39,417 nt of DNA, taken from NCBI GenBank assembly GCA_027365525.1, contig DAHXMJ010000015.1:1-39417 (forward strand). Direction: 5' to 3'. Source of the stretch: Acidithiobacillus sp. Its GTDB lineage: Bacteria; Pseudomonadota; Gammaproteobacteria; Acidithiobacillales; Acidithiobacillaceae. The notes under the pieces are model-generated. The model saw nothing but the letters and a program-made list of their open reading frames with translations, did not search any database and was not told the DNA's origin. Every line of letters starts with the position of its first letter. Position 1 is the first letter of the stretch. Made by a program: the position numbers and the translations under genes. Of the stretch, positions 1-7,344 are shown piece by piece.

Positions 1-277
1 GTCGCCAGTCGTCCGAATGAACGCTGGGCGACGGACCTGACCCGCATCTGGTGCGGGGACCAGAACCGCTGGATGGCGCTGACGGCGGTTATGGACTGTC
101 ATACACGGGAACTTCTGGCGTGGCGGCTGACACCAGCAGGATCTGGCTGCATCGCTTTGCCTCCCGGGAAGAAGCGGGGGCAGCCATTCGTACCTGGGTC
201 GACTGGTATAACTTCCAGCGGCCCCACCAGGCGCCGGGTATGAAAACACCCCCACCATGGCCCAATTGGCATCGTAG
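1..277 (+). pseudogene. IS3-family transposase remnant (5' end outside window, internal deletion)
   Basis: Frame 1 from base 1 reads an integrase-core segment, NERWATDLTRIW followed by VMDCHTRELLAWRL, typical of IS3-family OrfB; the Asp in WATD is the first residue of the DDE triad. Near base 140 the similarity jumps to frame 3, which gives the family's C-terminal end (HRFASREEA, then WVDWYNFQRPHQAPGMKTP). The stretch that should hold the second Asp (SDNG-type motif) and the catalytic Glu is missing, so about 70 codons have been deleted with a frame change. A further slip in the C-run near 247-254 would bring the frame to the natural-looking stop TAG at 275-277. The protein cannot be active. 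The family assignment is firm; the subgroup is not determined. Confidence 0.85.
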
Positions 278-469
278 CTGTGCAGATTCCGGTGGGTCAT
301 TACACCCACCGCCAGAAGAGAGTCGCGAGGAGGATCCAGTCCAGCGAAGAAAAGATGGTGCCGGCCCCTCGGGAGGCTCGCCTGAATGGACCTTCTGCCT
401 GCCGATAGCTGCGCCTGACGGTCGTGTCAAACTCTGGCGGCAGCGTCGACGGAAATTTCAGCGGCAATC

Positions 470-488
470 CCCGGGACAGTTGTCCGGG
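470..488. repeat. Inverted repeat, 8-bp stem with one bulged G
   Basis: CCC-G-GGACA at 470-478 faces TGTCCGGG at 481-488 across a 2-base loop. The core GGACA/TGTCC is perfect and G473 is bulged. The very short loop makes a DNA palindrome as likely as an RNA hairpin. Confidence 0.5.
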
Positions 489-554
489 CTGGGTGGAGCG
501 GAAATCGTGTCGGGCAATTGTCGTGGCGGTCCAAAAAGGGAGCCTGCACAGTGG

Positions 555-594
555 CCCTGGCTGCCGGATTCCGGGCAAATTCCTGCAGCCAGGG
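555..594. repeat. Inverted repeat, perfect 10-bp stem with 20-base loop
   Basis: CCCTGGCTGC (555-564) is the exact reverse complement of GCAGCCAGGG (585-594). Inside the loop CCGG-ATT-CCGG can form a smaller nested stem. No T-run follows closely on either strand, so it is not an obvious terminator. Confidence 0.6.
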
Positions 595-643
595 TTATTC
601 AACTGCGGAAATGGGGATGCACGTTCTGCCGGAAAAAGCAGAA

Positions 644-676
644 GCGCCTCTGCAGCTGGCACAGCTGCAGAGGCGC
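644..676. terminator. Perfect 15-bp hairpin, possibly a bidirectional terminator
   Basis: GCGCCTCTGCAGCTG (644-658) and its exact reverse complement (662-676) flank a 3-base loop. On the plus strand GTTTCT follows. On the minus strand TTCTGCTTTTT follows, so it could stop both phosphoribulokinase-side transcription and transcription from the insertion-sequence side. The stem is unusually long and perfect; the T-tracts are imperfect. Confidence 0.55.
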
Positions 677-705
677 GTTTCTAATCTGAAATTCCTAAAA
701 TTATA

Positions 706-765
706 AAGTTTGCAGGACTAGTTGCCGAACCCGGAAGATGGGAAAACCTTCCCTCCTGCAAACTT
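706..765 (-). terminator. Long inverted repeat just downstream of phosphoribulokinase
   Basis: AAGTTTGCAGGA (706-717) is exactly complementary to TCCTGCAAACTT (754-765), with a 36-base loop that can form its own small stem (GGGAA/TTCCC around 739-753). It starts 16 bases beyond the phosphoribulokinase stop codon. On the minus strand the second arm is followed by TATAATTTT, so transcription termination or 3'-end protection of the methyl-cycle/phosphoribulokinase transcript is the likely role. Confidence 0.5.
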
Positions 766-780
766 GAAACGGCATGTCCA

Positions 781-1653
781 TCAGCCTGCCGTTTTTCGCG
801 CTTCCAGCATCTTCTCTATCCGTGGTCCAAGGATCAGTTCCATGGCATATCCCATCTTTACTCCAGGCACGACTATGGTATTGGTCCGGGACATAAAGCT
901 TCCGGGAATCATCTGGAGCAGGTAGGGGAAATTTTCGGACCGGTGTTCCCGGAAGCGGATGACCACCATACTCTCATCTGGGGTCGGGATATCCCTGGCG
1001 ATAAAGGGATTGGAGGTATCCACAAGAGGGACGCGCTGGAAATTGATATGGGTCCGGCTAAACTGGGGGGTAATATGGTGAATATAGTCGGGCATCCTGC
1101 GAAGGATGGTATCGACAATAGCCTCTGCGGAATAGCCGCGCTGCGCGTTATCACGGTGAATTTTCTGGATCCACTCCAGATTGACCACAGGTACCACACC
1201 CACCAGAAGGTCTACATGGCTCGCCACATCGTACTCGGACGACTTCACACCTCCATGTAGTCCCTCATAAAAAAGCAGATCCGTCCCTTGGGGAATTTCC
1301 TGCCAGGGCGTAAAAGTGCCAGGAGCGCTTCCGCGCAGCTGCGCTTCCGCTTCATCATGAACGTAGTAGCGCATCTTTCCGCTACCGGTTTTGCCGTATT
1401 CGCTGAAGAGAGTCGCAAGCGCCCCAAAATCGTTCCCTTCCGGACCAAAGTGGCTGATGGTCCGCCCTTCCGCAGCTGCCTGTGCAATGGCCTCACGCAT
1501 CTCCGTCCGGTTGTAGCGGTGAAAACTGTCCCCCTCAATCACTACCGGGCTGACTTTGAGACGCCGAAAAATGTCGTGAAAAGCATGCTTGACAGTGGTC
1601 GTCCCCGCACCAGAGGATCCGGTCACGGCAATCACGGGGTATTTCATGGACAT
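781..1653 (-). CDS. cbbP: Phosphoribulokinase (class I, proteobacterial)
   Basis: This enzyme phosphorylates ribulose 5-phosphate with ATP to ribulose 1,5-bisphosphate, the CO2 acceptor used by Rubisco in the cytoplasmic Calvin cycle. The 290-residue protein opens with the P-loop GSSGAGTTTVKHAF near residues 12-25, then the substrate region EGDSFHRYNR and the motif DLLFYEGLHGG near residue 130; length matches the bacterial class I family. The ATG at 1653 has AGGAGA about 9 bases upstream; an ATG two codons later is possible. It lies 93 bases downstream of metF on the same strand, last in the metK-ahcY-metF row, and has a possible promoter of its own in that gap. The gene implies autotrophy. 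Family identity is certain. Confidence 0.97.
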   Translation of the reverse strand: MSMKYPVIAVTGSSGAGTTTVKHAFHDIFRRLKVSPVVIEGDSFHRYNRTEMREAIAQAAAEGRTISHFGPEGNDFGALATLFSEYGKTGSGKMRYYVHDEAEAQLRGSAPGTFTPWQEIPQGTDLLFYEGLHGGVKSSEYDVASHVDLLVGVVPVVNLEWIQKIHRDNAQRGYSAEAIVDTILRRMPDYIHHITPQFSRTHINFQRVPLVDTSNPFIARDIPTPDESMVVIRFREHRSENFPYLLQMIPGSFMSRTNTIVVPGVKMGYAMELILGPRIEKMLEARKTAG

Positions 1654-1717
1654 TGGACTTCTCTCCTGTGAAGATTGGGAATAATCAGGCGCTGCCAGAC
1701 ATTCTGCCCAGCTTTTT

Positions 1718-1750
1718 TGGCGAGTGTATCATCGCCAGCACCTCGCTCAA
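1718..1750 (-). promoter_or_regulatory. Possible phosphoribulokinase promoter with overlapping palindrome
   Basis: On the minus strand TTGAGC (1750-1745), a 16-base spacer and TACACT (1728-1723) resemble a sigma-70 promoter that starts at the end of metF. TGGCGA (1737-1732) and TCGCCA (1723-1718) form a 6-bp palindrome with an 8-base centre that straddles the -10 element, as an operator might. This is pattern matching only. Confidence 0.35.
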
Positions 1751-2577
1751 ATACTGAGATTCCGCCAGATGGCCAGGGTCGTCTCAGCCTGGTTGAGTGT
1801 GTAAAAGTGAAACCCCGGCACACCCTCCCGCAACAGCAGCTGGCACTGTCGCGACAGGATTTCTACGCCGGTCTGCCACTGTGCTGCCAGATCGTCAGCA
1901 CACGCTTCCATGGCGAGCCGCAGAAAGCGGGGTATTTCGGCACCACACTGGGCGGAAAAACGGGCAGTCTGCTCATAACTCACCATAGGCATTACCCCTA
2001 CGGTTACCGGCACATCGACTCCCCGCCTGACCAGCGCATCCCGCAGATGAAGGTAGGCATCCGGATTGTAGAAGTACTGTGTGACCAGCCCCGAGGCACC
2101 AGCCTGGACCTTTGCAACCAGATAGTCCAGGTCTGCAGTTGCGCTGGCGGCTTCAGGATGGACTTCAGGATAGGCCGAAACCAAAATTTCAAAATTTCCA
2201 TGATCACGGATATAGGCTACAAGATCAGATGCGTGACGGAAAAATCCGGGATTTTCCATTCCTTCCGGAAGGTCCCCTCTCAGGGCGACGATGCGCTGGA
2301 TCCCCCAGCCGCGATAACGGTCCAGAAGCTCCTGTATCCCTGCTTCAGTAGATCCAATACAGGTGAGGTGGGGTACCGGTTCAAACCGGCTCTCGCTTTT
2401 GACCAGCTGCACCGTAGCCAGCGTCCGTTCCTGGGTTGACCCGCCCGCACCATAGGTCACCGAGGCATAGGCTGGCTCCAAGGGTGCCAGGGCAGCCATA
2501 GCCGCCAGCAGCCGCTCCCGGCCTGGCTCATTTTTCGGTGGAAAGAATTCCACCGAGATTTCAGGATGGACAGCCAT
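1747..2577 (-). CDS. metF: 5,10-methylenetetrahydrofolate reductase
   Basis: MetF reduces 5,10-methylene-THF to 5-methyl-THF, the methyl donor for methionine synthesis, using FAD. The 276-residue protein has the family landmarks in order: VEFFPPK near residue 9, SVTYGAGGS, PHLTCIG, RIVALRGDLP, AYPEVHPEA and the C-terminal GFHFYTLNQAE. Length is close to the single-domain bacterial enzyme. Its ATG overlaps the ahcY stop in TGATG, so it is probably translationally coupled to ahcY and shares any control by the upstream SAH riboswitch. With MetK and AhcY it builds the activated-methyl cycle; methionine synthase is not in this window. Confidence 0.96.
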   Translation of the reverse strand: MAVHPEISVEFFPPKNEPGRERLLAAMAALAPLEPAYASVTYGAGGSTQERTLATVQLVKSESRFEPVPHLTCIGSTEAGIQELLDRYRGWGIQRIVALRGDLPEGMENPGFFRHASDLVAYIRDHGNFEILVSAYPEVHPEAASATADLDYLVAKVQAGASGLVTQYFYNPDAYLHLRDALVRRGVDVPVTVGVMPMVSYEQTARFSAQCGAEIPRFLRLAMEACADDLAAQWQTGVEILSRQCQLLLREGVPGFHFYTLNQAETTLAIWRNLSI

Positions 2578-3989
2578 CAGTAGCGGTAGCTGTCAGGCTT
2601 GAAGGGACCTGACACAGGCACCCCGAGATATTCTGCCTGTGCACTGCTCATCCGGGTAATGACCCCGCCAAAACCCTCTACCATATAATGCGCAACCTCT
2701 TCGTCCAGGGATTTGGGCAGCACATCGACAGTGATGCGGTCCGTCCTTGCCGGGACCGGGAGATCTGCAAAGCCTGCCTGGTACAGATGGATCTGGGCCA
2801 GAACCTGGTTGGCAAAAGAACCGTCCATAATCCGGCTGGGATGACCGGTTGCGTTTCCGAGATTGACAAGCCTTCCCTCAGACAGAAGGAGAAGATAGTC
2901 ATCGCTCGCAGGATCGGGATGCCCTCCTGCCGGGGTATCGCGGCATACCTTGTGCACTTGGGGCTTGATCTCTTCCCAGGCCCAGTGAGACCGCATGTAG
3001 GCTGTATCTATCTCATTGTCAAAGTGGCCAATATTGCAAACCACAGCCCCTTTTTTCAGCGCGGCCAGCATGTGCGCATCACATACATTCAGATTGCCCG
3101 TAGCAGTCACAAGGAGGTCGGTCTGTCCAAGAAGGTACCGGTCAATGCATCCGTCAGTACCGTCATTGATGCCACCCAGATATGGAGAAACCACCTCATA
3201 ACCATCCATGCAGGCCTGCATGGCACAGATGGGATCAATCTCCGTGACCCTTACGATCATGCCTTCCTGGCGGAGGGAAGCAGCAGACCCCTTGCCTACA
3301 TCCCCATAACCCAGCACCAGAGCCTTTTTCCCGGACAGCAAATGGTCGGTGGCCCGCTTGATGGCATCGTTAAGCGAGTGCCGGCAGCCATATTTGTTGT
3401 CATTCTTGCTTTTGGTGACCGAATCGTTGACATTGATGGCCGGGATCCGGAGAGTGCCTCTGCGCGCCATTTCCCAGAGCCGGTGGACGCCTGTGGTTGT
3501 CTCTTCAGAGACGCCATGGATCCGCTCCAGAAGCTCCGGATATTTTTCATGCATCACTTCGGTAAGATCGCCGCCATCATCCAGAAGCATGTTGGGAGTC
3601 CAGCCATCCGGGCCATGAATGGTCTGTTCGACACACCACCAGTATTCTTCCTCGGTTTCTCCCTTCCAGGCAAAAACCGGGACGCCAGCTTCCGCGATGG
3701 CGGCCGCAGCCTGGTCCTGGGTCGAAAAAATGTTGCAGGAAGACCAGCGGACTTCTGCGCCAAGAGCTACCAGCGTCTCAATCAGGACGGCGGTCTGGAT
3801 TGTCATGTGGATGCATCCCGCAATTCTTGCCCCGCGCAGGGGCTGCGCTGCCTCATATTTCCTGCGGATACTCATAAGGGCGGGCATTTCCGTCTCGGCA
3901 ATGCGGATTTCCTGCCGGCCCCAGCGGGCGAGGGAACAGTCCGCAACCCGAAAATCGTTTTTCCCGTGCAGCATAGCGCTCATGGACAT
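2577..3989 (-). CDS. ahcY: Adenosylhomocysteinase (SAH hydrolase)
   Basis: This enzyme splits S-adenosylhomocysteine, the product of SAM-dependent methylation, into homocysteine and adenosine. The 470-residue protein shows [16 protein letters not shown] near the start, [13 protein letters not shown], the redox NAD site [10 protein letters not shown] near residue 230 and the diagnostic C-terminus KPDSYRY. The ATG at 3989 was chosen because CGAGG lies 6 bases upstream and because an earlier ATG at 4004 would fall in the 3' edge of the riboswitch. Two more Met codons follow closely (3983, 3974). It is separated from metK by the riboswitch leader and overlaps metF by one base. The adenosine it makes is a likely substrate of the kinase at 6149-7093. 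Confidence 0.97.
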   Translation of the reverse strand: MSMSAMLHGKNDFRVADCSLARWGRQEIRIAETEMPALMSIRRKYEAAQPLRGARIAGCIHMTIQTAVLIETLVALGAEVRWSSCNIFSTQDQAAAAIAEAGVPVFAWKGETEEEYWWCVEQTIHGPDGWTPNMLLDDGGDLTEVMHEKYPELLERIHGVSEETTTGVHRLWEMARRGTLRIPAINVNDSVTKSKNDNKYGCRHSLNDAIKRATDHLLSGKKALVLGYGDVGKGSAASLRQEGMIVRVTEIDPICAMQACMDGYEVVSPYLGGINDGTDGCIDRYLLGQTDLLVTATGNLNVCDAHMLAALKKGAVVCNIGHFDNEIDTAYMRSHWAWEEIKPQVHKVCRDTPAGGHPDPASDDYLLLLSEGRLVNLGNATGHPSRIMDGSFANQVLAQIHLYQAGFADLPVPARTDRITVDVLPKSLDEEVAHYMVEGFGGVITRMSSAQAEYLGVPVSGPFKPDSYRY

Positions 3990-4007
3990 AACATTCCTCG
4001 TCATGAA

Positions 4008-4111
4008 TGCGAGCGCGGTTAGTGGACTGTAAGGCTCCGACCGAGGCCTCGCTCCATGTCTGGTCTGCTTTCTGGTGCAAACAGGCATGGAGCTGCAGCG
4101 CCCCCTCAGTG
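4008..4111 (-). promoter_or_regulatory. SAH riboswitch (ahcY leader)
   Basis: The minus-strand leader of ahcY fits the known SAH riboswitch fold, an LL-type pseudoknot. ACTGAGG (4110-4104) pairs with CCTCGGT as P1. The conserved segment GAGGGGGCGCTGCAG follows. GCTCCATG and CATGGAGC form a perfect 8-bp internal stem. GAGGCCTCGG matches the conserved AGGCUCG-type strand, and AACCGCGCTCGC at the 3' end pairs back with GGGCGC as the pseudoknot helix, with one wobble and one mismatch. The 3' end lies about 8 bases before the ahcY ribosome-binding site. In this family SAH binding turns the downstream gene on. The match was made by eye, not with a covariance model. Confidence 0.85.
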
Positions 4112-4136
4112 AAACCCGGTCAGAAGAAATCCCCTG

Positions 4137-5306
4137 TCAGAGCAGGCCGGCAGCTTCCCGAAGCACAGCTGCCCGGTCGGTCCGCTCCCAGGTGAATTCC
4201 GGCTCCTCACGTCCAAAATGGCCGTAAGCTGCCGTTTTCCTGTAGATCGGACGAAGAAGATCCAGCATCTGGATAATGCCCTTGGGGCGCAGGTCAAAGT
4301 GTTCGCGGACCAGCTGGGCAATGCGGTCATCCCCAATGGCACCCGTGCCAAACGTGTCCACCATAAGACTTACCGGCTGCGAAATGCCTATTGCATAGGC
4401 AACCTGCACCTCACAGCGCCTCGCGAGACCCGCTGCCACAATATTTTTGGCCACATAGCGCCCGGCATAGGAGGAAGAACGGTCTACCTTGGAGGGATCC
4501 TTTCCCGAAAAGGCTCCACCGCCATGACTTCCCTGCCCGCCGTAGGTATCGACAATGATCTTTCGGCCTGTCAGACCACAGTCACCCACCGGTCCGCCAA
4601 TCACGAAACGCCCTGTCGGATTGATGAAATAGCGGGTATCCCTGTGCAACATTTCTGGCGGGAGCACCGGCCGGATGATCACTTCCCGGACGGCTTCCAC
4701 CAGATCCGCATACGAAACATCCGGAGCATGCTGGGTGGACAGCACCACAGCATCGATAGCCACCGGCTGCCCGTTCTCGTAGCGCACTGTCACCTGGCTC
4801 TTGGCATCAGGCCTCAGCCAGGGAAGACGGCCATCCTTGCGCACCATGGCCTGCCGCTCTGTAAGCCGGTGGGCAAAGTAAATCGGCGTGGGCATGAGCA
4901 CATCGGTTTCGTCGCAGGCATAACCGAACATCAGGCCCTGATCTCCAGCCCCCTGGTCCAGATCGATTCCCGAACCCTCATCCACACCTTGGGCAATATC
5001 GGGTGACTGCTTGTCAAGAGTCTGGACAACCGCACAGGAAGCCCAGTCAAAGCCCATTTCAGAGGAGTCGTAGCCGATCCGCCGCACAGTCTGCCTGGCG
5101 ACATCCGCATAATCGACCTGCGCATCCGTGGTAATCTCTCCCGCCAGCACCACCAGACCAGTAGTGATGAGAGTTTCCGCTGCCACCCGACCATGGGGAT
5201 CCTGTGCCAGGATGGCATCCAGGATGGCATCTGAAATCTGGTCAGCCACTTTGTCCGGGTGCCCCTCAGAGACAGATTCGGAAGTAAACAGGTAATTTTT
5301 GGTCAT
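4137..5306 (-). CDS. metK: S-adenosylmethionine synthetase
   Basis: MetK makes SAM from methionine and ATP, releasing phosphate and pyrophosphate. The 389-residue protein has [17 protein letters not shown] at the N-terminus, [15 protein letters not shown] near residue 118 and the glycine-rich [16 protein letters not shown] near residue 260, all signatures of the bacterial enzyme. The ATG at 5306 has GAGGAG 8 bases upstream and overlaps, as ATGA, the stop of the long reading frame of the preceding membrane-protein gene. A sigma-70-like promoter lies about 50-80 bases upstream, so it may also be transcribed independently. It is followed by the SAH riboswitch and ahcY. Confidence 0.97.
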   Translation of the reverse strand: MTKNYLFTSESVSEGHPDKVADQISDAILDAILAQDPHGRVAAETLITTGLVVLAGEITTDAQVDYADVARQTVRRIGYDSSEMGFDWASCAVVQTLDKQSPDIAQGVDEGSGIDLDQGAGDQGLMFGYACDETDVLMPTPIYFAHRLTERQAMVRKDGRLPWLRPDAKSQVTVRYENGQPVAIDAVVLSTQHAPDVSYADLVEAVREVIIRPVLPPEMLHRDTRYFINPTGRFVIGGPVGDCGLTGRKIIVDTYGGQGSHGGGAFSGKDPSKVDRSSSYAGRYVAKNIVAAGLARRCEVQVAYAIGISQPVSLMVDTFGTGAIGDDRIAQLVREHFDLRPKGIIQMLDLLRPIYRKTAAYGHFGREEPEFTWERTDRAAVLREAAGLL

Positions 5307-6040
5307 GCTGACGGCTCCTCAGGCAATTCTTGTGATCCGGATATTGGACGTCGCAGACAATATAGCAGACTCAGAGACGGTACAGAAAATGAATGCGTTT
5401 CATGAAAACGCAAAAATCCTTCACCCCCTGCCATGTCGGATTTCAGGATCTGGAAGGCCCAACGACCGGAAAACTGCGGCGGTCCCCACCTCCCCAGAAA
5501 TAGGAAATCCCCCCCCGTCACCTGGATATCATTGAAGGTTCCGGGCCGGGAAACCGGGGGACGGAAAAGCAGCTGGTCCCGCACTCCAAGATGCAGGCCA
5601 AAATGGTTGCCCAGCCTCTGCTCATACCCAACACCCAAAATCCCCATCAGCGAGGTGCCACGCCCCCTATCCGGGCTGAAAAGGCTGCTGGCGGCCCCGA
5701 AACCGAGCGAAAGATAGGGGCTGGAGCGGCCCGACGCATAGAGATGGCTAACGACGGACCCACTGTACTGGTTGGCCGGATGGTGCCCGGGGACCTGCAA
5801 ACTGGAAAAAGCCGACGCAATCTGGGCCTCGATCCCGAAATGGCCGCCAAAACGCTTTCCAATTCCAAGCCCGAGCGTTGGAACCGCGCCCCCTGCACGG
5901 GCACCGCCAGCCGCAAAAAAGGTTTCCCCACCCGAAACATCAAAATAGTACGGCCTTGCATCCCGGGATGCCATGGCCAAGACCGGAACTGCCAGGATGG
6001 CCAGTGTACCAGCCACCCTCCACAGCAAAGATGCGCGCAT
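5303..6040 (-). CDS. Putative outer-membrane beta-barrel protein; C-terminus depends on a G8 tract
   Basis: An N-terminal signal peptide ([18 protein letters not shown] to the VLAMA cleavage region) is followed by alternating hydrophobic, Gly- and aromatic-rich strands (for example [38 protein letters not shown]), as in small outer-membrane barrels. As written, the frame runs to a TGA overlapping the metK ATG. At a run of eight G on the coding strand (5516-5509), loss of one G would instead give [17 protein letters not shown] and a stop at 5443, which looks more like a terminal barrel strand. The tail after the tract in the written frame does not look like a barrel and covers the metK promoter region. 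The ATG at 6040 is chosen; a TTG four codons earlier is possible. Function is unknown; a lipid A deacylase-like or general barrel role is only a guess. Confidence 0.6.
   Translation of the reverse strand: MRASLLWRVAGTLAILAVPVLAMASRDARPYYFDVSGGETFFAAGGARAGGAVPTLGLGIGKRFGGHFGIEAQIASAFSSLQVPGHHPANQYSGSVVSHLYASGRSSPYLSLGFGAASSLFSPDRGRGTSLMGILGVGYEQRLGNHFGLHLGVRDQLLFRPPVSRPGTFNDIQVTGGDFLFLGRWGPPQFSGRWAFQILKSDMAGGEGFLRFHETHSFSVPSLSLLYCLRRPISGSQELPEEPSA
5359..5388 (-). promoter_or_regulatory. Possible metK promoter with extended -10
   Basis: On the minus strand TTTCTG (5388-5383), an 18-base spacer and TGC-TATATT (the -10 hexamer is 5364-5359) resemble an extended -10 promoter. The leader to the metK ATG would be about 45-50 bases. 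It lies inside the long reading frame of the upstream membrane-protein gene but outside its alternative shorter form. Confidence 0.4.
5394..5412. repeat. 7-bp palindrome upstream of metK
   Basis: TGCGTTT (5394-5400) and AAACGCA (5406-5412) flank the 5-base centre CATGA. On the minus strand it is followed by TTCATTTTC. It could be a weak terminator for the membrane-protein gene or an operator just upstream of the possible metK promoter. Confidence 0.4.
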
Positions 6041-6072
6041 CCGTGGTTCCAAATACCGTCTCCCCGAAAAAC

Positions 6073-6107
6073 TGGTATTATGGTAGCATATTTAGGTAAA
6101 AATACCA
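6073..6107 (+). promoter_or_regulatory. Promoter/operator region of the PfkB-family kinase
   Basis: TGG-TATTAT at 6073-6081 fits an extended -10 element. TGGTATT (6073-6079) is mirrored exactly by AATACCA (6101-6107) across 21 bases, so a dyad overlaps the -10 and the probable start of transcription. The stretch is much richer in A+T than its surroundings. No good -35 element is visible. Confidence 0.35.
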
Positions 6108-6148
6108 CATTTTGCCGTTTTATTTGTAAAAAACCAACAGGAGTAGAC

Positions 6149-7093
6149 ATGCCCACCCTCATCTGCGGTTCCCTGGCCTACGATACCATCATGGTTTTCC
6201 AGGATTATTTCCGGAAACACATCCTGCCCGACCGTGTGCACATGCTGAATGTTTCGTTCACCGTACCGGAAATGCGCAGGGATTTTGGGGGATGCGCCGG
6301 GAATATCGCTTACAACCTGAAAATGCTGGGAGGCGATCCGGTCATTGTGGGCACGGCCGGACAGGATTTCCGGCCCTATGCCGAGCATCTCGGGAACCAT
6401 GGGGTGGATATTTCCCTGATCCATATCATGGATAGTGAGTATACCGCCCAGGCGTTCATCACCACCGACCTGGACGACAACCAGATCACCGCCTTCCATC
6501 CAGGAGCCATGTTCTCCGCTCACAGCAACCGGATTTCCGGACGGATCCCGCCAGAAACGGGGTGGGCCATTGTCGCACCAGATGGACTTGCCGCCATGGC
6601 ACAGCACCTTGGGGATCTACAGGAGGCGGGCATCCCCACGATTTTCGATCCCGGGCAGGGGCTTCCCCTTTTTGATGGCGACACCCTGCGCCAGATGCTT
6701 GAAAAAGCAGACTACCTCAGCGTCAACGATTATGAATGTGGACTGGTTCTCTCAAAAACCGGCTGGTCCATGGAAACGCTGCGTGGGCACCTGAGAGCCC
6801 TGATTGTCACCAGGGGAGAGCACGGCTCCGTCATTTATACTTCTGCCAGGACATTCGATATACCGGCAGCAAGGGCAGAGGCGCTTCTGGACCCGACGGG
6901 CTGTGGAGATGCTTACCGGGCCGGCCTTCTGCATGGGCTGGAAAGGGGGTGGGACTGGGAGATTTCGGGGCGGGTCGCCTCCCTCATGGGCTGTTACAAG
7001 ATCGAAAAGGCCGGCACCCAGAACCACAGCTTCACTCCTGAAGAGTTCGCGGAGCGCTTCCGGCAGAATTTTGGCATCGCACTACCCGCCTGA
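6149..7093 (+). CDS. PfkB-family sugar/nucleoside kinase, probably adenosine kinase
   Basis: The 314-residue protein belongs to the PfkB/ribokinase fold: MPTLICGSLAYDTIM at the start, the first signature region FGGCAGNIAYNLKMLGG near residue 50, and the catalytic motif DPTGCGDAYRAGLLHG near residue 250, whose last Asp is the general base. The ATG at 6149 has AGGAG 5 bases upstream. Similar proteins in proteobacteria are often annotated as adenosine kinase, and the divergent position beside metK-ahcY supports that, since AhcY makes adenosine that must be removed to pull SAH hydrolysis forward. A sugar kinase role cannot be excluded from sequence alone. About 250 bases downstream, to the rhodanese stop, hold no gene I can support. 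Confidence 0.85.
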   Translation: MPTLICGSLAYDTIMVFQDYFRKHILPDRVHMLNVSFTVPEMRRDFGGCAGNIAYNLKMLGGDPVIVGTAGQDFRPYAEHLGNHGVDISLIHIMDSEYTAQAFITTDLDDNQITAFHPGAMFSAHSNRISGRIPPETGWAIVAPDGLAAMAQHLGDLQEAGIPTIFDPGQGLPLFDGDTLRQMLEKADYLSVNDYECGLVLSKTGWSMETLRGHLRALIVTRGEHGSVIYTSARTFDIPAARAEALLDPTGCGDAYRAGLLHGLERGWDWEISGRVASLMGCYKIEKAGTQNHSFTPEEFAERFRQNFGIALPA

Positions 7094-7344
7094 GCATCGC
7101 AGGGCCTGCTGGAACTCCTGCCTGACCAGAATTTTGGAGAGCGGTGCGCATTACGGCATTCGGGGTAACCAGAATACCTGGAGACACCCCCATTTTGCCC
7201 ATGCCTCCCGCTTTTCCGGCATGCCGTCCATCGCTGGCGCAATTCCCTCCCTCAGGAGAGACTGCGCTGTCCTGCGGCGGGCGATCCTGCAGACGGACCA
7301 CTCCAGGGCCCGCAGCCCGGTTTTCTACCCAGATACCCCGCGGT

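Larger units (their letters stand above)
278..780. other. Gene-free spacer with four strong inverted repeats
   Basis: I see no convincing gene between the transposase remnant and the end of phosphoribulokinase; the open frames here have no recognisable protein features. The spacer is rich in perfect or near-perfect inverted repeats at 470-488, 555-594, 644-676 and 706-765, listed separately where they look like terminators. GGTGGGT at 291-297 is mirrored by ACCCACC at 304-310, close to where the right end of the insertion sequence would be expected. The region may hold stacked terminators or a structured RNA. I cannot match it to 6S RNA, tmRNA, RNase P RNA or a tRNA. Confidence 0.6.

Noticed and set aside
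291-310. GGTGGGT/ACCCACC as a transcription terminator
   Set aside because: No T-run follows on either strand; it may instead be part of the insertion-sequence end.
424-684. Possible small protein in the spacer before phosphoribulokinase
   Set aside because: No ribosome-binding site or conserved feature, and it is built over long inverted repeats, which suggests non-coding structure.
51-689. Plus-strand open frame running from the transposase remnant into the spacer
   Set aside because: Only codons near 141-250 match the transposase C-terminus; the rest is a chance extension past the element.
7094-7344. Possible gene between the PfkB-family kinase and the rhodanese
   Set aside because: Open frames on both strands lack start signals and recognisable protein features; left as a convergent spacer.
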